From Anaerostipes sp. MSJ-23 (GTDB taxonomy: Bacteria > Bacillota > Clostridia > Lachnospirales > Lachnospiraceae), in NCBI RefSeq assembly GCF_018918155.1, contig NZ_JAHLPY010000004.1, forward strand, positions 82,796 to 146,795: DNA of 64,000 bases, read 5' to 3'. Position numbers and translations under genes: made by a program. Below are positions 53,701-62,909 of this stretch, piece after piece. Under the pieces are notes generated by a model. It was not told the origin of the DNA. It searched no databases and saw only the letters and a program-made list of their open reading frames with translations. How positions within the stretch are numbered: position 1 is the stretch's first letter; every line of letters starts with the position of its first letter.

Positions 53701-54957
53701 CTATTCTTTTTTAAAATTTTCTAATAAAATAGTTTCTGCCTCTTTGTTCCAAAATCCACCATAACGATCACAAGCATCCGCAAGTTCTGTGAATACTGGA
53801 TTCTTTTCACCTAATTTTCGGAAATCTTCAATTGCCGTTAATGGCATCTGAATCTGATTATATATAATCTTCTTTTCGCCTGGCATTTTCTTTAAATATA
53901 GCGTTGTATCTACCAATGCATCCATTCCACCAATATGGGTAATGTTATCTGCCACGTTAATTCTATGGTTTAAAATAATATCTATAGCCTCTTCCATATC
54001 AGACCGTAAACCACCGGATGTTCCAATTAACTTTGTTTTTAAATAATGACTTCCATAAACATTCATTCCTGCACGATATTTTTTGTCAGCAGTGGAGGCG
54101 TAAATATTCATACATCCGTCCATTGCCATAATACGATTTCCAAGTTCTGCTACATTTTTTGGTGGTGCATAAACAAAAACATCATCGTATCCTTTTTCAT
54201 TTGTGACTGCTAATAAAACCGGTGCAGGATCCGGCACCATATCTGCATTGATATAATATAGATCTACACCATGTCTAGATGCTTCCTGTGGAGAAATTAG
54301 TTTTCTTGCCCGGTTCATTCGTTCCATATTATTATCTGTTACGACAAGCCGTTTTGGTTTCTTTTTCATTTGAAGAACGTAACGAATAGCCATCATTCCC
54401 ATTGGACCACAGCCTCCAAGGATGATCGTATTACCGCCTTCCTTAATTCCGGTAATATGTTCATGAGATCCTGATTTACTATGATAATTAGAATAAAAAC
54501 TTCCAACAATGCTATATAATGCCTGTGCCATGGCTGCTTCATAGTAAGCTTCCCCATCATAATGCATCAAACATCCCTTCTCTATGACATCTCCTGGAAT
54601 AATACAGTATGTTGCTGCTCCTCCAAAATAAGGATAGGAATATCCCGGAGATTCAATCTGTCCTGGAATTTCCGGAATGATCACATAATGCTCCCCTTCT
54701 TTATACTGATCTTTCCATTTATTCCCTACTTTTGCAATTGTGCCTGAAAATTCATGACCGATCAAAATTGGTTTTTCTCTGATATTTTTTGGTACTCTTA
54801 AGTGACGTTGTGCTAAAGTGATTTCCTTAAGCGTTGACATTGCAATCCCGTTGCAAATCACTTTTAATAAAATTTCATCTTCCTCAATTTCTGGAAGTTC
54901 AAATTCTTCCAGACGGATGTCTTTGACTCCATAAAGTCTTACACCTTTTACTTTCAC
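53701..54957 (-). CDS. MDR dehydrogenase paralogue 2, with predicted zinc ligands replaced
   Basis: A 418-residue protein, the same length as the dehydrogenase at 47205-48461 and alignable along its full length (VKGVRLYG, GHEFSG, GGCGPMGMMAI, the ending EAETILLENF). The zinc ligand Cys39 is alanine (NGIAMST) and Glu145 of the EP motif is glutamine (MAQALYS), while His68-Glu69 and the NAD loop remain. It likely lost the catalytic zinc and may have another activity or none. The start is GTG at 54957 with GAGAGG nine bases upstream. It lies 253 bases after pyrG on the same strand. Confidence 0.75.
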   Translation of the reverse strand: MKVKGVRLYGVKDIRLEEFELPEIEEDEILLKVICNGIAMSTLKEITLAQRHLRVPKNIREKPILIGHEFSGTIAKVGNKWKDQYKEGEHYVIIPEIPGQIESPGYSYPYFGGAATYCIIPGDVIEKGCLMHYDGEAYYEAAMAQALYSIVGSFYSNYHSKSGSHEHITGIKEGGNTIILGGCGPMGMMAIRYVLQMKKKPKRLVVTDNNMERMNRARKLISPQEASRHGVDLYYINADMVPDPAPVLLAVTNEKGYDDVFVYAPPKNVAELGNRIMAMDGCMNIYASTADKKYRAGMNVYGSHYLKTKLIGTSGGLRSDMEEAIDIILNHRINVADNITHIGGMDALVDTTLYLKKMPGEKKIIYNQIQMPLTAIEDFRKLGEKNPVFTELADACDRYGGFWNKEAETILLENFKKE

Positions 54958-55200
54958 TCGCTATTACCTCTCATTGTTTCAACTCACAGTCGATCATTTC
55001 ACGAAGCCTGACATATCGGCCTCATATCAACTATGCTTGACCTTGTGTCAGCGGTGGATATCGATCTCTCCGTCCACCGCTGTCATTAAGTTACTTTCAC
55101 AATTTCTCCCGCTACCTTCACTTCACTTAGAGATAGGGGATTCTTTGCTTTTCTAAAAACCTTCCGGCCCCCACAGTGCTTTTCTGAAACAAATGTCTAT
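54958..55200 (-). other. Unexplained, relatively GC-rich structured region between pyrG and MDR paralogue 2
   Basis: About 240 bases without a recognisable gene. The middle is clearly richer in G and C than flanking spacers. It holds a long hairpin (55046-55085). On the minus strand a frame of 18-20 codons reads PLSLSEVKVAGEIVKVT and stops. It is followed by several tiny ATG frames that overlap or abut each other (12, 8 and 8 codons), the last ending close to the dehydrogenase start. It may be a structured RNA leader, a chain of leader peptides or a decayed gene fragment. Confidence 0.5.
55046..55085. repeat. Long inverted repeat in the pyrG-MDR spacer
   Basis: TGTCAGCGGTGGA (55046-55058) pairs with TCCACCGCTGTCA (55073-55085), 12 of 13 pairs, around a 14-base loop. 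There is no T run after it on the minus strand, so it is not an ordinary terminator. Confidence 0.8.
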
Positions 55201-55210
55201 TTATTATTTT

Positions 55211-56815
55211 TTATTTCTGATGTTCTAACGCTGCTTCGATGAAACCTTTAAATAAAGGATGTGCTTTGTTTGGTCTTGATTTAAATTCTGGATGTGCCTG
55301 TGTTGCAATAAACCATGGATGATCTGGAATTTCTACCATTTCCACAATTCTTCCATCTGGTGAGCATCCAGACAACATCATTCCATTTTCCTGAAGGACA
55401 TCACGATATTCATTATTTACTTCATATCTATGACGATGTCTTTCATGAATTTCTTTTTCTCCATAAAGTTCATATGCTTTTGAGCCCTCTGCAAGTACAC
55501 ATGGATAAGATCCAAGACGTAATGTTCCACCGAGATCTGTTACTCCATCTTGATCTGGCATAATATGAACCATTGGATGTTTTGTATCTGGATTAAATTC
55601 CATGCTATGTGCATCTGCATATCCAAGAACATCTCTTGCAAATTCTACAATCGTAAGCTGCATTCCAAGGCAAAGTCCAAGGTATGGAATTTTATTTTCT
55701 CTTGCATATTTGATTGCACAAATCATTCCTTCGATTCCACGATCACCAAAGCCACCTGGAACAAGAATTCCATGAACACCTTTTAACATTTCATCAACAT
55801 TATAAGAGCTAACTCTTTCAGAATCTACCCAGCGAATCTTAACATCTGCAGAGTTCGCTACTCCTGCATGCTGTAAAGATTCTACAACACTGATATAGGC
55901 ATCATGAAGAGATACATATTTTCCAACAAGAGCAATTTCCACCGAATGTTTTGGATGTTTCCAGTCATCAATCATCTTCTTCCATCCATCAAGGTCTGGA
56001 TCTGGGCATGACATATTCATGCATGCACATACTTCCTGCGCCAGATGTTCTTTTTCCATCATCAGTGGTACTTCATAAAGAATTTCCGCATCCAGATTCT
56101 GAATTACACGATCCTTTTCCACGTTGCAGAACTGAGCGATCTTTCTTTTAATTCCGTCATCCAAAGGATAATCTGAACGACATACAAGAATATCTGGCTG
56201 AATTCCCATTCCCTGTAAATCTTTTACACTTGCCTGTGTTGGTTTTGTTTTTAATTCCCCTGAACTCTTCAGATATGGAATTAAAGTTACATGAATCAGA
56301 ATACAATTTTCATGTCCTACTTCATGCTGGAACTGTCTTAATGCTTCCAGGAATGGCTGGCTTTCGATATCTCCGACAGTTCCTCCAATTTCAATGATTG
56401 CAACTTCCTGTCTGCTTGTATCGTCGCTTCTGTAAAAACGACTCTTAATCTCATTTGTAACATGCGGGATTACCTGTACTGTATTTCCACCGTAATCTCC
56501 ACGACGTTCTTTTGATAATATACTCCAGTAAACCTTTCCGGTTGTAACATTTGACTTCTTATTCAATCCTTCATCAATGAATCTTTCATAATGTCCAAGA
56601 TCCAGGTCTGTCTCAGCACCATCATCGGTTACAAAAACCTCTCCGTGCTGAATTGGGTTCATAGTTCCCGGATCAATATTGATATAGGGATCGAATTTCT
56701 GACTTGTTACATAATAGCCTCTTGCTTTTAGTAATCGTCCCAAAGAAGCTGCTGTAATTCCTTTTCCAAGTCCGGATACAACTCCACCGGTAACAAATAC
56801 ATATTTTACTGGCAT
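55211..56815 (-). CDS. pyrG: CTP synthase (PyrG)
   Basis: A 534-residue amidotransferase that converts UTP to CTP. The N-terminal synthetase domain has [23 protein letters not shown] and [19 protein letters not shown]. The C-terminal glutaminase has its nucleophile cysteine in LGLCLGMQL and the [15 protein letters not shown] ending. It is complete. AGGAGG precedes the ATG. It is preceded by a promoter ATGACA-N17-TATGAT. No obvious terminator follows, so the downstream region may be transcribed with it. The attenuator C-tract known from some Gram-positive pyrG leaders is not seen. Confidence 0.97.
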   Translation of the reverse strand: MPVKYVFVTGGVVSGLGKGITAASLGRLLKARGYYVTSQKFDPYINIDPGTMNPIQHGEVFVTDDGAETDLDLGHYERFIDEGLNKKSNVTTGKVYWSILSKERRGDYGGNTVQVIPHVTNEIKSRFYRSDDTSRQEVAIIEIGGTVGDIESQPFLEALRQFQHEVGHENCILIHVTLIPYLKSSGELKTKPTQASVKDLQGMGIQPDILVCRSDYPLDDGIKRKIAQFCNVEKDRVIQNLDAEILYEVPLMMEKEHLAQEVCACMNMSCPDPDLDGWKKMIDDWKHPKHSVEIALVGKYVSLHDAYISVVESLQHAGVANSADVKIRWVDSERVSSYNVDEMLKGVHGILVPGGFGDRGIEGMICAIKYARENKIPYLGLCLGMQLTIVEFARDVLGYADAHSMEFNPDTKHPMVHIMPDQDGVTDLGGTLRLGSYPCVLAEGSKAYELYGEKEIHERHRHRYEVNNEYRDVLQENGMMLSGCSPDGRIVEMVEIPDHPWFIATQAHPEFKSRPNKAHPLFKGFIEAALEHQK

Positions 56816-56866
56816 GATATTTCCTCCTGTATGTGAATTTTCTTTTATTTTTCTAACTAAAGTATT

Positions 56867-56895
56867 ATCATAACATATTCTTTCCTGTTTGTCAT
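56867..56895 (-). promoter_or_regulatory. Likely promoter of pyrG
   Basis: On the minus strand ATGACA (56890-56895), 17 bases, TATGAT (56867-56872), about 50 bases before the start codon. Confidence 0.55.
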
Positions 56896-57184
56896 GAAAA
56901 TTCCCATGTATTTATCATATACAAAAAAATTCTCTATTATTTACCATATTATATATAAAAGAAAGTGCCCAAAGACGATGATGAAAGATAGAGGATACTT
57001 ATATATGAATTGTAATGCTATTCAATAAAGATCATTTACGAAAAGTTGGGGTATGATTGGCAGAAGCGCCAAAAGGAAACCAAGCTTTACGAAAATAGGG
57101 GATTTTTTTGTGCATCTTTGAGCACCTTCTACCCATAATTTACCATAACTTAGTTTCCCTGTCAATTATTTCCATATATTTTTT
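56896..57184 (+). other. Intergenic stretch with possible small RNA or micro-ORF
   Basis: The 369-base gap between pyrG and the next gene holds no large frame. On the plus strand a G-rich patch (57044-57110) contains a TTGGC/GCCAA hairpin. There is also a 22-codon frame from the ATG at 57053 to the TGA at 57119-57121, preceded by GTTGGGG and rich in Lys/Arg/Ser with the ending GDFFVHL. GTGC/GCAC pairing follows at 57110-57125. Nothing matches a known RNA family by eye. Confidence 0.35.
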
Positions 57185-58528
57185 CTAGTTTTTGGAAATT
57201 ACTACTCGATATTTTATTCGCTGATCTACATTTGCTTGTTCTATCCTGTAAGAAAGTTTTCCAATGTTTCCCTCTTTTTTCTTCTGTTTAAAAGAGAACT
57301 TTGAAATCCATTGATTTGCCTCATTCTCTGCAGCTCCCATTTTTAAAAGACATCCTCTTATGAACGGCTGCTCTTTCTTATAAAAACCAGTTTTCACTGC
57401 CACGATTGCATTTTCAGCTTCCTCATTATAAGTTTCTGAGAAAAAGTCTGCAGCAATCGACATATAGATGATTTGATCATTTTTTAACATCAATTTGATA
57501 TTTTTCTTGTAATAAGCATTATCCCAGTCATATTTCATGAAATTGACCTGATCGTACATTCCACCAGTATTGATGTTTGCAAGTTGCCATTGAGCAATAC
57601 CTTCTTGCGGTAATTTTGTATAAATATCTTTTTTCTCTTCCATTTTTTGCCGGCTTGCCTTCATAGAGAATATTTTATGATTATAATAGAAACAAACACC
57701 TTGACTTTCAAATGTATACATCTGATCCGTATCATAAAATGGTTTTATTTTTTTTCCTACACTTACTTCTATGCTATTTTTCTTTCTATCACAAGATCTC
57801 ATCCAAGAACAAATTCCATGAAATCCAGCTTGTTCTAGTCTTTTCATCAAAGAACTATCTGCTAAAGACATTTGTGCTGTTCCAGCAAGCACTTCTTCTC
57901 CTTCAACTGCATAAAGAATACCTTTCTTTTCTCTCCAGGAAAGATTTTGTAATTGTTTCTTCTTCGTTTTTGGTAACGTATGATAAGCCTCACAAAGATC
58001 ACTATCTTTTGTTTTTATTATTTTATAAAATTTTGTTTCATTTAGCGTTTCCTGTAGATGAGCAGGTACATCTCCCATCAAATAATCTTCTGCTGAAAAT
58101 ACTTGTAATTGGCTATCATCATATAACATCGTCCAATCATGAAAAGACGCCATCTCTTGGTCATTACAATAATTGTTATATTCTTTTTTTATTACCCCAT
58201 ACAACTTTTTTAATACATTCTTATAGTTTTTGTTCTCTCCCTCCTCATAAGAACCTGTTTTTGGTTTCTGTACAGTGCCTGCCGCTTTCACTGGAATATC
58301 CGTCTTTGTTTCCGGAATTGCTATTCCAATCTGATATCCAAAAACAAGTAAAATTGCCAGTGATATGATCGCAAGAAGACAACATTTCCAATGATTTCTT
58401 TTTGAAAGGTCGACTTTCGCATAGAATTTTTCGATTTTTGATGATTTCTGATAAAACCAAACAACGATTGCAATTATAAACACAATCAAAATCAACAATA
58501 CAACAATCGTAAGCTTTGAAAATACCAT
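57185..58528 (-). CDS. Unknown membrane-anchored protein, last gene of the GntR/ABC operon
   Basis: About 447 residues. Two hydrophobic segments near the N-terminus (about residues 6-24 and 50-70) flank a short basic loop, then a large extracytoplasmic or cytoplasmic domain without a recognised fold (ISFHDW-type segments, SLADSSLMKRLEQAGFHGI, then KPFYDTDQMYTFESQG). The ATG at 58528 follows the permease stop by a few bases and has GAGGAGG upstream. An overlapping ATG at 58558 is less likely. Cotranscription with two permeases and an ATPase suggests a role with that transporter, perhaps sensing or substrate capture. Confidence 0.6.
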   Translation of the reverse strand: MVFSKLTIVVLLILIVFIIAIVVWFYQKSSKIEKFYAKVDLSKRNHWKCCLLAIISLAILLVFGYQIGIAIPETKTDIPVKAAGTVQKPKTGSYEEGENKNYKNVLKKLYGVIKKEYNNYCNDQEMASFHDWTMLYDDSQLQVFSAEDYLMGDVPAHLQETLNETKFYKIIKTKDSDLCEAYHTLPKTKKKQLQNLSWREKKGILYAVEGEEVLAGTAQMSLADSSLMKRLEQAGFHGICSWMRSCDRKKNSIEVSVGKKIKPFYDTDQMYTFESQGVCFYYNHKIFSMKASRQKMEEKKDIYTKLPQEGIAQWQLANINTGGMYDQVNFMKYDWDNAYYKKNIKLMLKNDQIIYMSIAADFFSETYNEEAENAIVAVKTGFYKKEQPFIRGCLLKMGAAENEANQWISKFSFKQKKKEGNIGKLSYRIEQANVDQRIKYRVVISKN

Positions 58529-58530
58529 CG

Positions 58531-59607
58531 CTATCCCATCCTCCTCTTTCTTTTCCATCGAGTGATCAAATAATCAATCAAAATAGATAATAACAAACAA
58601 CTAATAAGTGCTCCTCTCCCGCTGGACATCCAACGTTCAAGTCCAAATCCCATGATAAGAATAAAAGTTACAATGCTAAAGCACAATCCAAAACCTGTTG
58701 CTGTTGCCATCCATGGAATATACATCCATTCCTGCTTTTCCGATAAGTCCTTTTTTATATAAATCTGATAAGACCAAATGAAAAACACAACAATAAAGAT
58801 CATCTGAATTACAAAGATTGGGACCATATTAGGTAGATAAGAAAATCCATACTGACTATTTGATCCCTGATCTATCACATTCCACAATTCTTTTGTCACA
58901 TCTCCCACACCAAAAACTGAAAGTAATCCTAATGATCCTATACTTTCTTGAATACTCCAATTCAACGCTTTTTCAATACACATATCAATAATATAGGGAA
59001 ATATAACCATACCATAAGTAATTGCTGCTGCAATCCATGGTCGACGGCAAATATTTTGCACCCATGTCGCTAATACATAGACCATGGTAAGAAGCAACCA
59101 TAAATAAATCATATAAAAAACCAAACTCTGAACATTATCATGTTTTAAATAATAAGAAGCATACTCTAACGGCGCTAAATTTTCTTGATACCATCCATCA
59201 TACCGCATTCGAACGACGATCACTTCAATAAGAACAAATAACCACGGAATGGTATACATTAACACACCAATGAAAAAACGATTTTTAAAGATTTTTTCTT
59301 TTTTTACTGGCAGCGAAGCCAAAAATTCTCCGGCCTTTCCTACCTTATCTCCTCTATGCTGTAAAGCAACCGCAAGAATTAATGGAATCACAACGAAATA
59401 AAAAATTCTTCCTAACGAATTTTCCAACTCTTCTAAAAATAATCCTGGCCAAGGATCATAAGACTGCATCTGACAATCATATACTGCATCCTTATATCCG
59501 CTAATCACATCCACATAGGCAATATGAAAATAGAAAAGAACACAGATCGTAAAAAATAAGGTGATGATCATCATATTCCTTTTTGTATATTTATGAAGCC
59601 CCTTCAT
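58531..59607 (-). CDS. ABC transporter permease (YtrC/YtrD-like), second copy
   Basis: A 358-residue polytopic protein (about seven to eight hydrophobic segments) with the N-terminus MKGLHKYTKRNMMIITLFF and a loop typical of ABC-2 type permeases with an extended extracellular part (GEFLASLPVKKEKIFKNRFF, the cytoplasmic coupling segment). AAGGAGG is seven bases before the ATG. It overlaps the preceding permease by 17 bases. The same coupling pattern, LPVKKEKIF here and FPMTKKQIY there, shows that the two are related partners. Confidence 0.78.
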   Translation of the reverse strand: MKGLHKYTKRNMMIITLFFTICVLFYFHIAYVDVISGYKDAVYDCQMQSYDPWPGLFLEELENSLGRIFYFVVIPLILAVALQHRGDKVGKAGEFLASLPVKKEKIFKNRFFIGVLMYTIPWLFVLIEVIVVRMRYDGWYQENLAPLEYASYYLKHDNVQSLVFYMIYLWLLLTMVYVLATWVQNICRRPWIAAAITYGMVIFPYIIDMCIEKALNWSIQESIGSLGLLSVFGVGDVTKELWNVIDQGSNSQYGFSYLPNMVPIFVIQMIFIVVFFIWSYQIYIKKDLSEKQEWMYIPWMATATGFGLCFSIVTFILIMGFGLERWMSSGRGALISCLLLSILIDYLITRWKRKRRMG

Positions 59608-60682
59608 TGATTTTCCTCCTTATCATTCTTAAAATCCATACGATTCCCCACATGACTGCCATAGAAAGAATGAAAGTCATACATATCTTCCATGCAGGCA
59701 TCATTGCTACACCTACGGACCGCTTTCTCAAAAACATCATTGCAAAAAATATAAGCCGATCTCCCTTTTGAAAGTTCCACCCGATCATCTGAGCATTTGT
59801 GATCCAATGAAATGCAAAAATTCCAGCAAGTAATGATGGGATTATTTGATTCCATTTGCCTTTCATACGGCTGATCAGTACATTTCCTGAAAGATCAAGT
59901 CTATAAAACTGTTTTTGTGCAACAAAAAACACAAGAAAAGCAAGTACTAGTAAAAAGGCAGAAATTATAAAAGCAATTCCTGTAAAATGTGTTGTCCATA
60001 AATGTTGAAAAGCACTTTCCTGTCTGTAATTATTGGAACAAAGATTCGATAAATATGGAACTAAAGAAATTCCTTTATCCATACCATAAAAAATATGTCC
60101 AAAAATTTCCCTGCTTTTAAAATGTCCTACATTTTCAATCAAATATCCAAAATTTGACACGATACATGGAATTCCGAAAAACACCAAAATCATGGAAACA
60201 ACTACCCCTTGCCAAACATACTGTAAAATCATCATACATAACTGTGTAAATGCACACCAAACAAACAAAATTGCAATATTAACAAATGTACTAGCCAGCA
60301 GTTCTATTACAGATGATGATTGCTGTGCCTTTGTAAAAATCCTCATTCCTTGCACATAAAAGAAAATTCCATAAATAACTGCTGACACAATCATGGAAAT
60401 ATACAATCCTAAAAAACTTTGTCTGTAAATTTGTTTTTTTGTCATTGGAAAGCTATAAATATATTCCCATTTTTTTTGATTTTGCAAATGATAGGTAATC
60501 CCTGCGGCTGCAATTAAATATAAAATCCATAAAATTCTCCAGCCATATAGCATTTTATCTGTAATAAAATAAGAAATATTAATTTCTGTAAAATCCGGAA
60601 TCGGAAGATTAGAAATATAAATCCCCCAAAAAATAGCGGCTGCAGGAAGGAGAATCCCATATTTTCGAAATATTTTTTTCAT
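59591..60682 (-). CDS. ABC transporter permease (YtrC/YtrD-like), first copy
   Basis: A 363-residue polytopic protein. It begins MKKIFRKYGILLPAAAIFWGIYIS and has the cytoplasmic coupling segment SFPMTKKQIYRQSF after the second helix, as in ABC-2 permeases of bacitracin/antibiotic-responsive transporters. AGGAGG precedes the ATG. It starts 12 bases after the ATPase gene. The substrate is unknown. Confidence 0.78.
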   Translation of the reverse strand: MKKIFRKYGILLPAAAIFWGIYISNLPIPDFTEINISYFITDKMLYGWRILWILYLIAAAGITYHLQNQKKWEYIYSFPMTKKQIYRQSFLGLYISMIVSAVIYGIFFYVQGMRIFTKAQQSSSVIELLASTFVNIAILFVWCAFTQLCMMILQYVWQGVVVSMILVFFGIPCIVSNFGYLIENVGHFKSREIFGHIFYGMDKGISLVPYLSNLCSNNYRQESAFQHLWTTHFTGIAFIISAFLLVLAFLVFFVAQKQFYRLDLSGNVLISRMKGKWNQIIPSLLAGIFAFHWITNAQMIGWNFQKGDRLIFFAMMFLRKRSVGVAMMPAWKICMTFILSMAVMWGIVWILRMIRRKINEGAS

Positions 60683-60694
60683 ATGCTCTTCCTC

Positions 60695-61567
60695 CTATTG
60701 ATTGCTATAAATAAAAATTTCTTCCAGTGTCATTGGGATTTCCTCTACAAAACTTGCTCCCATTTCTTTCAGTGTCTTTTCAATTACATTTGAATAGCCA
60801 GTCAAAATCATCGTATAAATGCTTCCGAGATTAGAATAAGTAACCAATCCTGGAATTTCAGACAATCCATTAGGAAGTCCATTAGAAAATACAACTTGTA
60901 TTTTTGCAAAATCACTTTTTACATCGTCTATCGTACCTTCATGAATAATTTTTCCTTTCTTCATCATACTAATGGAGTCACAAAAACTTTCCAAATCCTT
61001 AAGATCATGAGATGAAATTAAAACAGACATTCCCTTCATCTCAACTTCATTGATAATAAAATCTTTCACTTGTTTTTGAACAATTACATCAAGTCCTGAT
61101 AATGGCTCATCCATAATTATGATTTTCGGATGAATCGAAAGATTTAACATTGAAGCAAGTGCCATGGACTGTCCTTTAGAAAGTTCTCGAATTCTTTTCG
61201 AGAATTCAAGTCCAACACACTGGTTATAATCAAAAAATGCCTGCTGATCAAAAGATTGATACATTTGTCTATAAAATTCAACCATCTCATCAATACGATA
61301 ATGATCAAAATACTGATTGCTGTCTGCAACATAACCAACTTGTGCTTTTACTTCTGGATTTTCATAAACTGGCTGTCCCCCTATTAGAATTTCGCCTTCT
61401 TCCTGCTTATAAATTCCAGTCATACACTTCATCAATGTTGTTTTTCCACATCCATTTCTTCCTACCAGTCCATGAATGCTTCCTTCCTCTACAGATAAAT
61501 TCACACCATGTAAGATTTCCTTGTTCCCATAAGATTTTCTTACATTTTTTATTTCCATCACTTTCAT
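60695..61567 (-). CDS. ABC transporter ATP-binding protein (YtrB-like)
   Basis: A 290-residue ATPase. Walker A is GRNGCGKT (36-43), the signature ELSKGQS near 130, Walker B IIIMDEPLSGLD, and the H-loop ISSHDLKDLESFC. The C-terminal 80 residues form the accessory domain seen in GntR-linked ABC-2 exporters. Its start overlaps the gntR stop (ATGA). It drives the two permeases downstream. Confidence 0.93.
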   Translation of the reverse strand: MKVMEIKNVRKSYGNKEILHGVNLSVEEGSIHGLVGRNGCGKTTLMKCMTGIYKQEEGEILIGGQPVYENPEVKAQVGYVADSNQYFDHYRIDEMVEFYRQMYQSFDQQAFFDYNQCVGLEFSKRIRELSKGQSMALASMLNLSIHPKIIIMDEPLSGLDVIVQKQVKDFIINEVEMKGMSVLISSHDLKDLESFCDSISMMKKGKIIHEGTIDDVKSDFAKIQVVFSNGLPNGLSEIPGLVTYSNLGSIYTMILTGYSNVIEKTLKEMGASFVEEIPMTLEEIFIYSNQ

Positions 61568-61950
61568 TTTTCCTCACCTTCCAATTCCTTATAGATTTTA
61601 TCGATCAAAGCAAGTATTTTATCTTCATCAAATTCTAAATATATCAACTCTAAAAGTTGTCCTCTTATATTTTCCTTTATGTCCTCTAGTTTGCCTGGAT
61701 CGATTCCATATGATTTTTTCTCCGAGAGAAATACCCCTTTTCCTCTCATCGTAACGATCACCCTTTCCTTTTCTAGCATTTGATATGCCTTGGCGACCGT
61801 ATTCGGAGTTACCTGAAGGTTCATTGCCAATTTCCGGATCGACGGTAAAGCGTCACCTGGTTGTAAATATCCTTTCCAGGCAGCTTCCTTTACTTGGTCC
61901 ATGATTTGTTCATAAATTGCCTTTCCGCTGGCCGGATTAATACGGAACAC
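61564..61950 (-). CDS. GntR-family regulator, YtrA subfamily
   Basis: A 128-residue short GntR repressor. The winged HTH reads IYEQIMDQVKEAAWKGYLQPGDALPSIRKLAMNLQVTPNTVAKAYQMLEKERVI, then a short C-terminal helical dimerisation tail without an effector domain, which defines the YtrA subfamily. The start is GTG after AGGAGGG. It heads the operon and probably represses it through the palindrome overlapping its transcription start. Members often respond to cell-wall-active compounds. Confidence 0.92.
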   Translation of the reverse strand: MFRINPASGKAIYEQIMDQVKEAAWKGYLQPGDALPSIRKLAMNLQVTPNTVAKAYQMLEKERVIVTMRGKGVFLSEKKSYGIDPGKLEDIKENIRGQLLELIYLEFDEDKILALIDKIYKELEGEEK

Positions 61951-61979
61951 CTGATCACCCTCCTTTCCCTTTTTGTATT

Positions 61980-62006
61980 AACTGTATTAGTTTTAATGAT
62001 ACAGTT
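61980..62006. promoter_or_regulatory. Probable GntR (YtrA-type) operator
   Basis: AACTGTAT and ATACAGTT are perfect inverted arms separated by 11 bases that extend the symmetry (TTAGTTTTAA). It abuts the -10 box of the operon promoter and so would block transcription when bound. Confidence 0.8.
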
Positions 62007-62035
62007 ATCATAAAAGATTCCTACAAAATTGTCAA
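62007..62035 (-). promoter_or_regulatory. Promoter of the GntR/ABC operon
   Basis: On the minus strand TTGACA (62030-62035), 17 bases, TATGAT (62007-62012), near-consensus. Confidence 0.8.
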
Positions 62036-62054
62036 CCAATTTTTTCTATAAAAA

Positions 62055-62105
62055 AGAAAAAGATCATGAAAACCCTTATTTTTCAGACTTTCATGATCTT
62101 ATATT
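62055..62105 (-). terminator. Terminator after the HAD phosphatase gene
   Basis: AAGATCATGAAA pairs with TTTCATGATCTT around a 17-base loop, with T-rich sequence following on the minus strand. It separates this gene from the GntR promoter. Confidence 0.8.
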
Positions 62106-62123
62106 TTTTTCTTAATTGCATGA

Positions 62124-62777
62124 TTATACAAGATTTAAAATATCTTTTGTTGTTTTTGCAATATAAACAGCTCCATTTTCCTGCAACTCTTCTTCTCCAC
62201 GGAATCCCCATGCGACACCAACGGTATCCATTTCTGCATTTTTCCCGGTTATCATATCTGTACTGGAATCTCCAATATAAAGAATTTCTTCTGGTTTTAA
62301 ATCCATAAGATGTGCAATTTCTAATGCAGCGGTTGGATCTGGTTTTTTGGGAACATTCTTTCTTTCTCCATAAACAGCGACAAATGGAACATCTTTAAAA
62401 AATTTATCCGCAAGTGCTCTTGTATAATCGCCTCGCTTATTAGAATTAATTGCTATTTGAATCCCTTTCTTCGGTAATTCTTTTAATAAGTCATCAATCC
62501 CTTCATATGGTACTGTTTTATTCAGATATCTGCGATCATAAGCTTCCACAAACAATTTTAAACCTTTTTGTATCATTTCTTCCACTCTTTGATCTTCTGG
62601 AAGACTTCGTTCAATCAGTTTGTTAAAACCATTTCCAACTTTTTGTTTATAAGCCTCTTCATTATGTAAAGGAAATCCAAGTTTTTCCATTGCCTCATTC
62701 ACACTATCTGCAAGATCATAAATTGTGTTTAATAATGTTCCATCCAGATCAAAAATAATTCCTTTGTATTTCCTCAT
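62124..62777 (-). CDS. HAD-superfamily phosphatase, phosphoglycolate phosphatase (Gph)-like
   Basis: About 217 residues. HAD motif I is FDLDGTLLNT (about 9-18), motif II is INSNKRGD, the Lys of motif III lies in PKKPDPTAALEIA, and motif IV is IGDSSTDMITGKNA. The alpha-helical cap between motifs I and II marks the Gph/PGMB group. The exact substrate cannot be read. The ATG at 62777 after GGAAAGGA is chosen over an upstream ATG at 62828. Confidence 0.85.
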   Translation of the reverse strand: MRKYKGIIFDLDGTLLNTIYDLADSVNEAMEKLGFPLHNEEAYKQKVGNGFNKLIERSLPEDQRVEEMIQKGLKLFVEAYDRRYLNKTVPYEGIDDLLKELPKKGIQIAINSNKRGDYTRALADKFFKDVPFVAVYGERKNVPKKPDPTAALEIAHLMDLKPEEILYIGDSSTDMITGKNAEMDTVGVAWGFRGEEELQENGAVYIAKTTKDILNLV

Positions 62778-62877
62778 AATATATTTTCCTTTCCAGTTTG
62801 TTTGATACCACTTTTTCTGTATCTTCACAAAAACAAAACACTTTTATACATAGAAAACTTTGTTTCCACGATACAAA

Positions 62878-62906
62878 AAAAGATCTGTTACAAGAACAGA
62901 TCTTTT
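62878..62906 (-). terminator. Terminator of the rRNA-tRNA transcript
   Basis: AAAAGATCTGTT/AACAGATCTTTT, 12 bp, with a short loop and a T run on the minus strand just after tRNA-Arg. Confidence 0.9.
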
Positions 62907-62909
62907 CAG

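Noticed and set aside
54974..55156. 60-codon plus-strand frame in the pyrG-MDR spacer
   Set aside because: No ribosome-binding site or recognisable sequence. The structured signal lies in the DNA/RNA rather than this frame.
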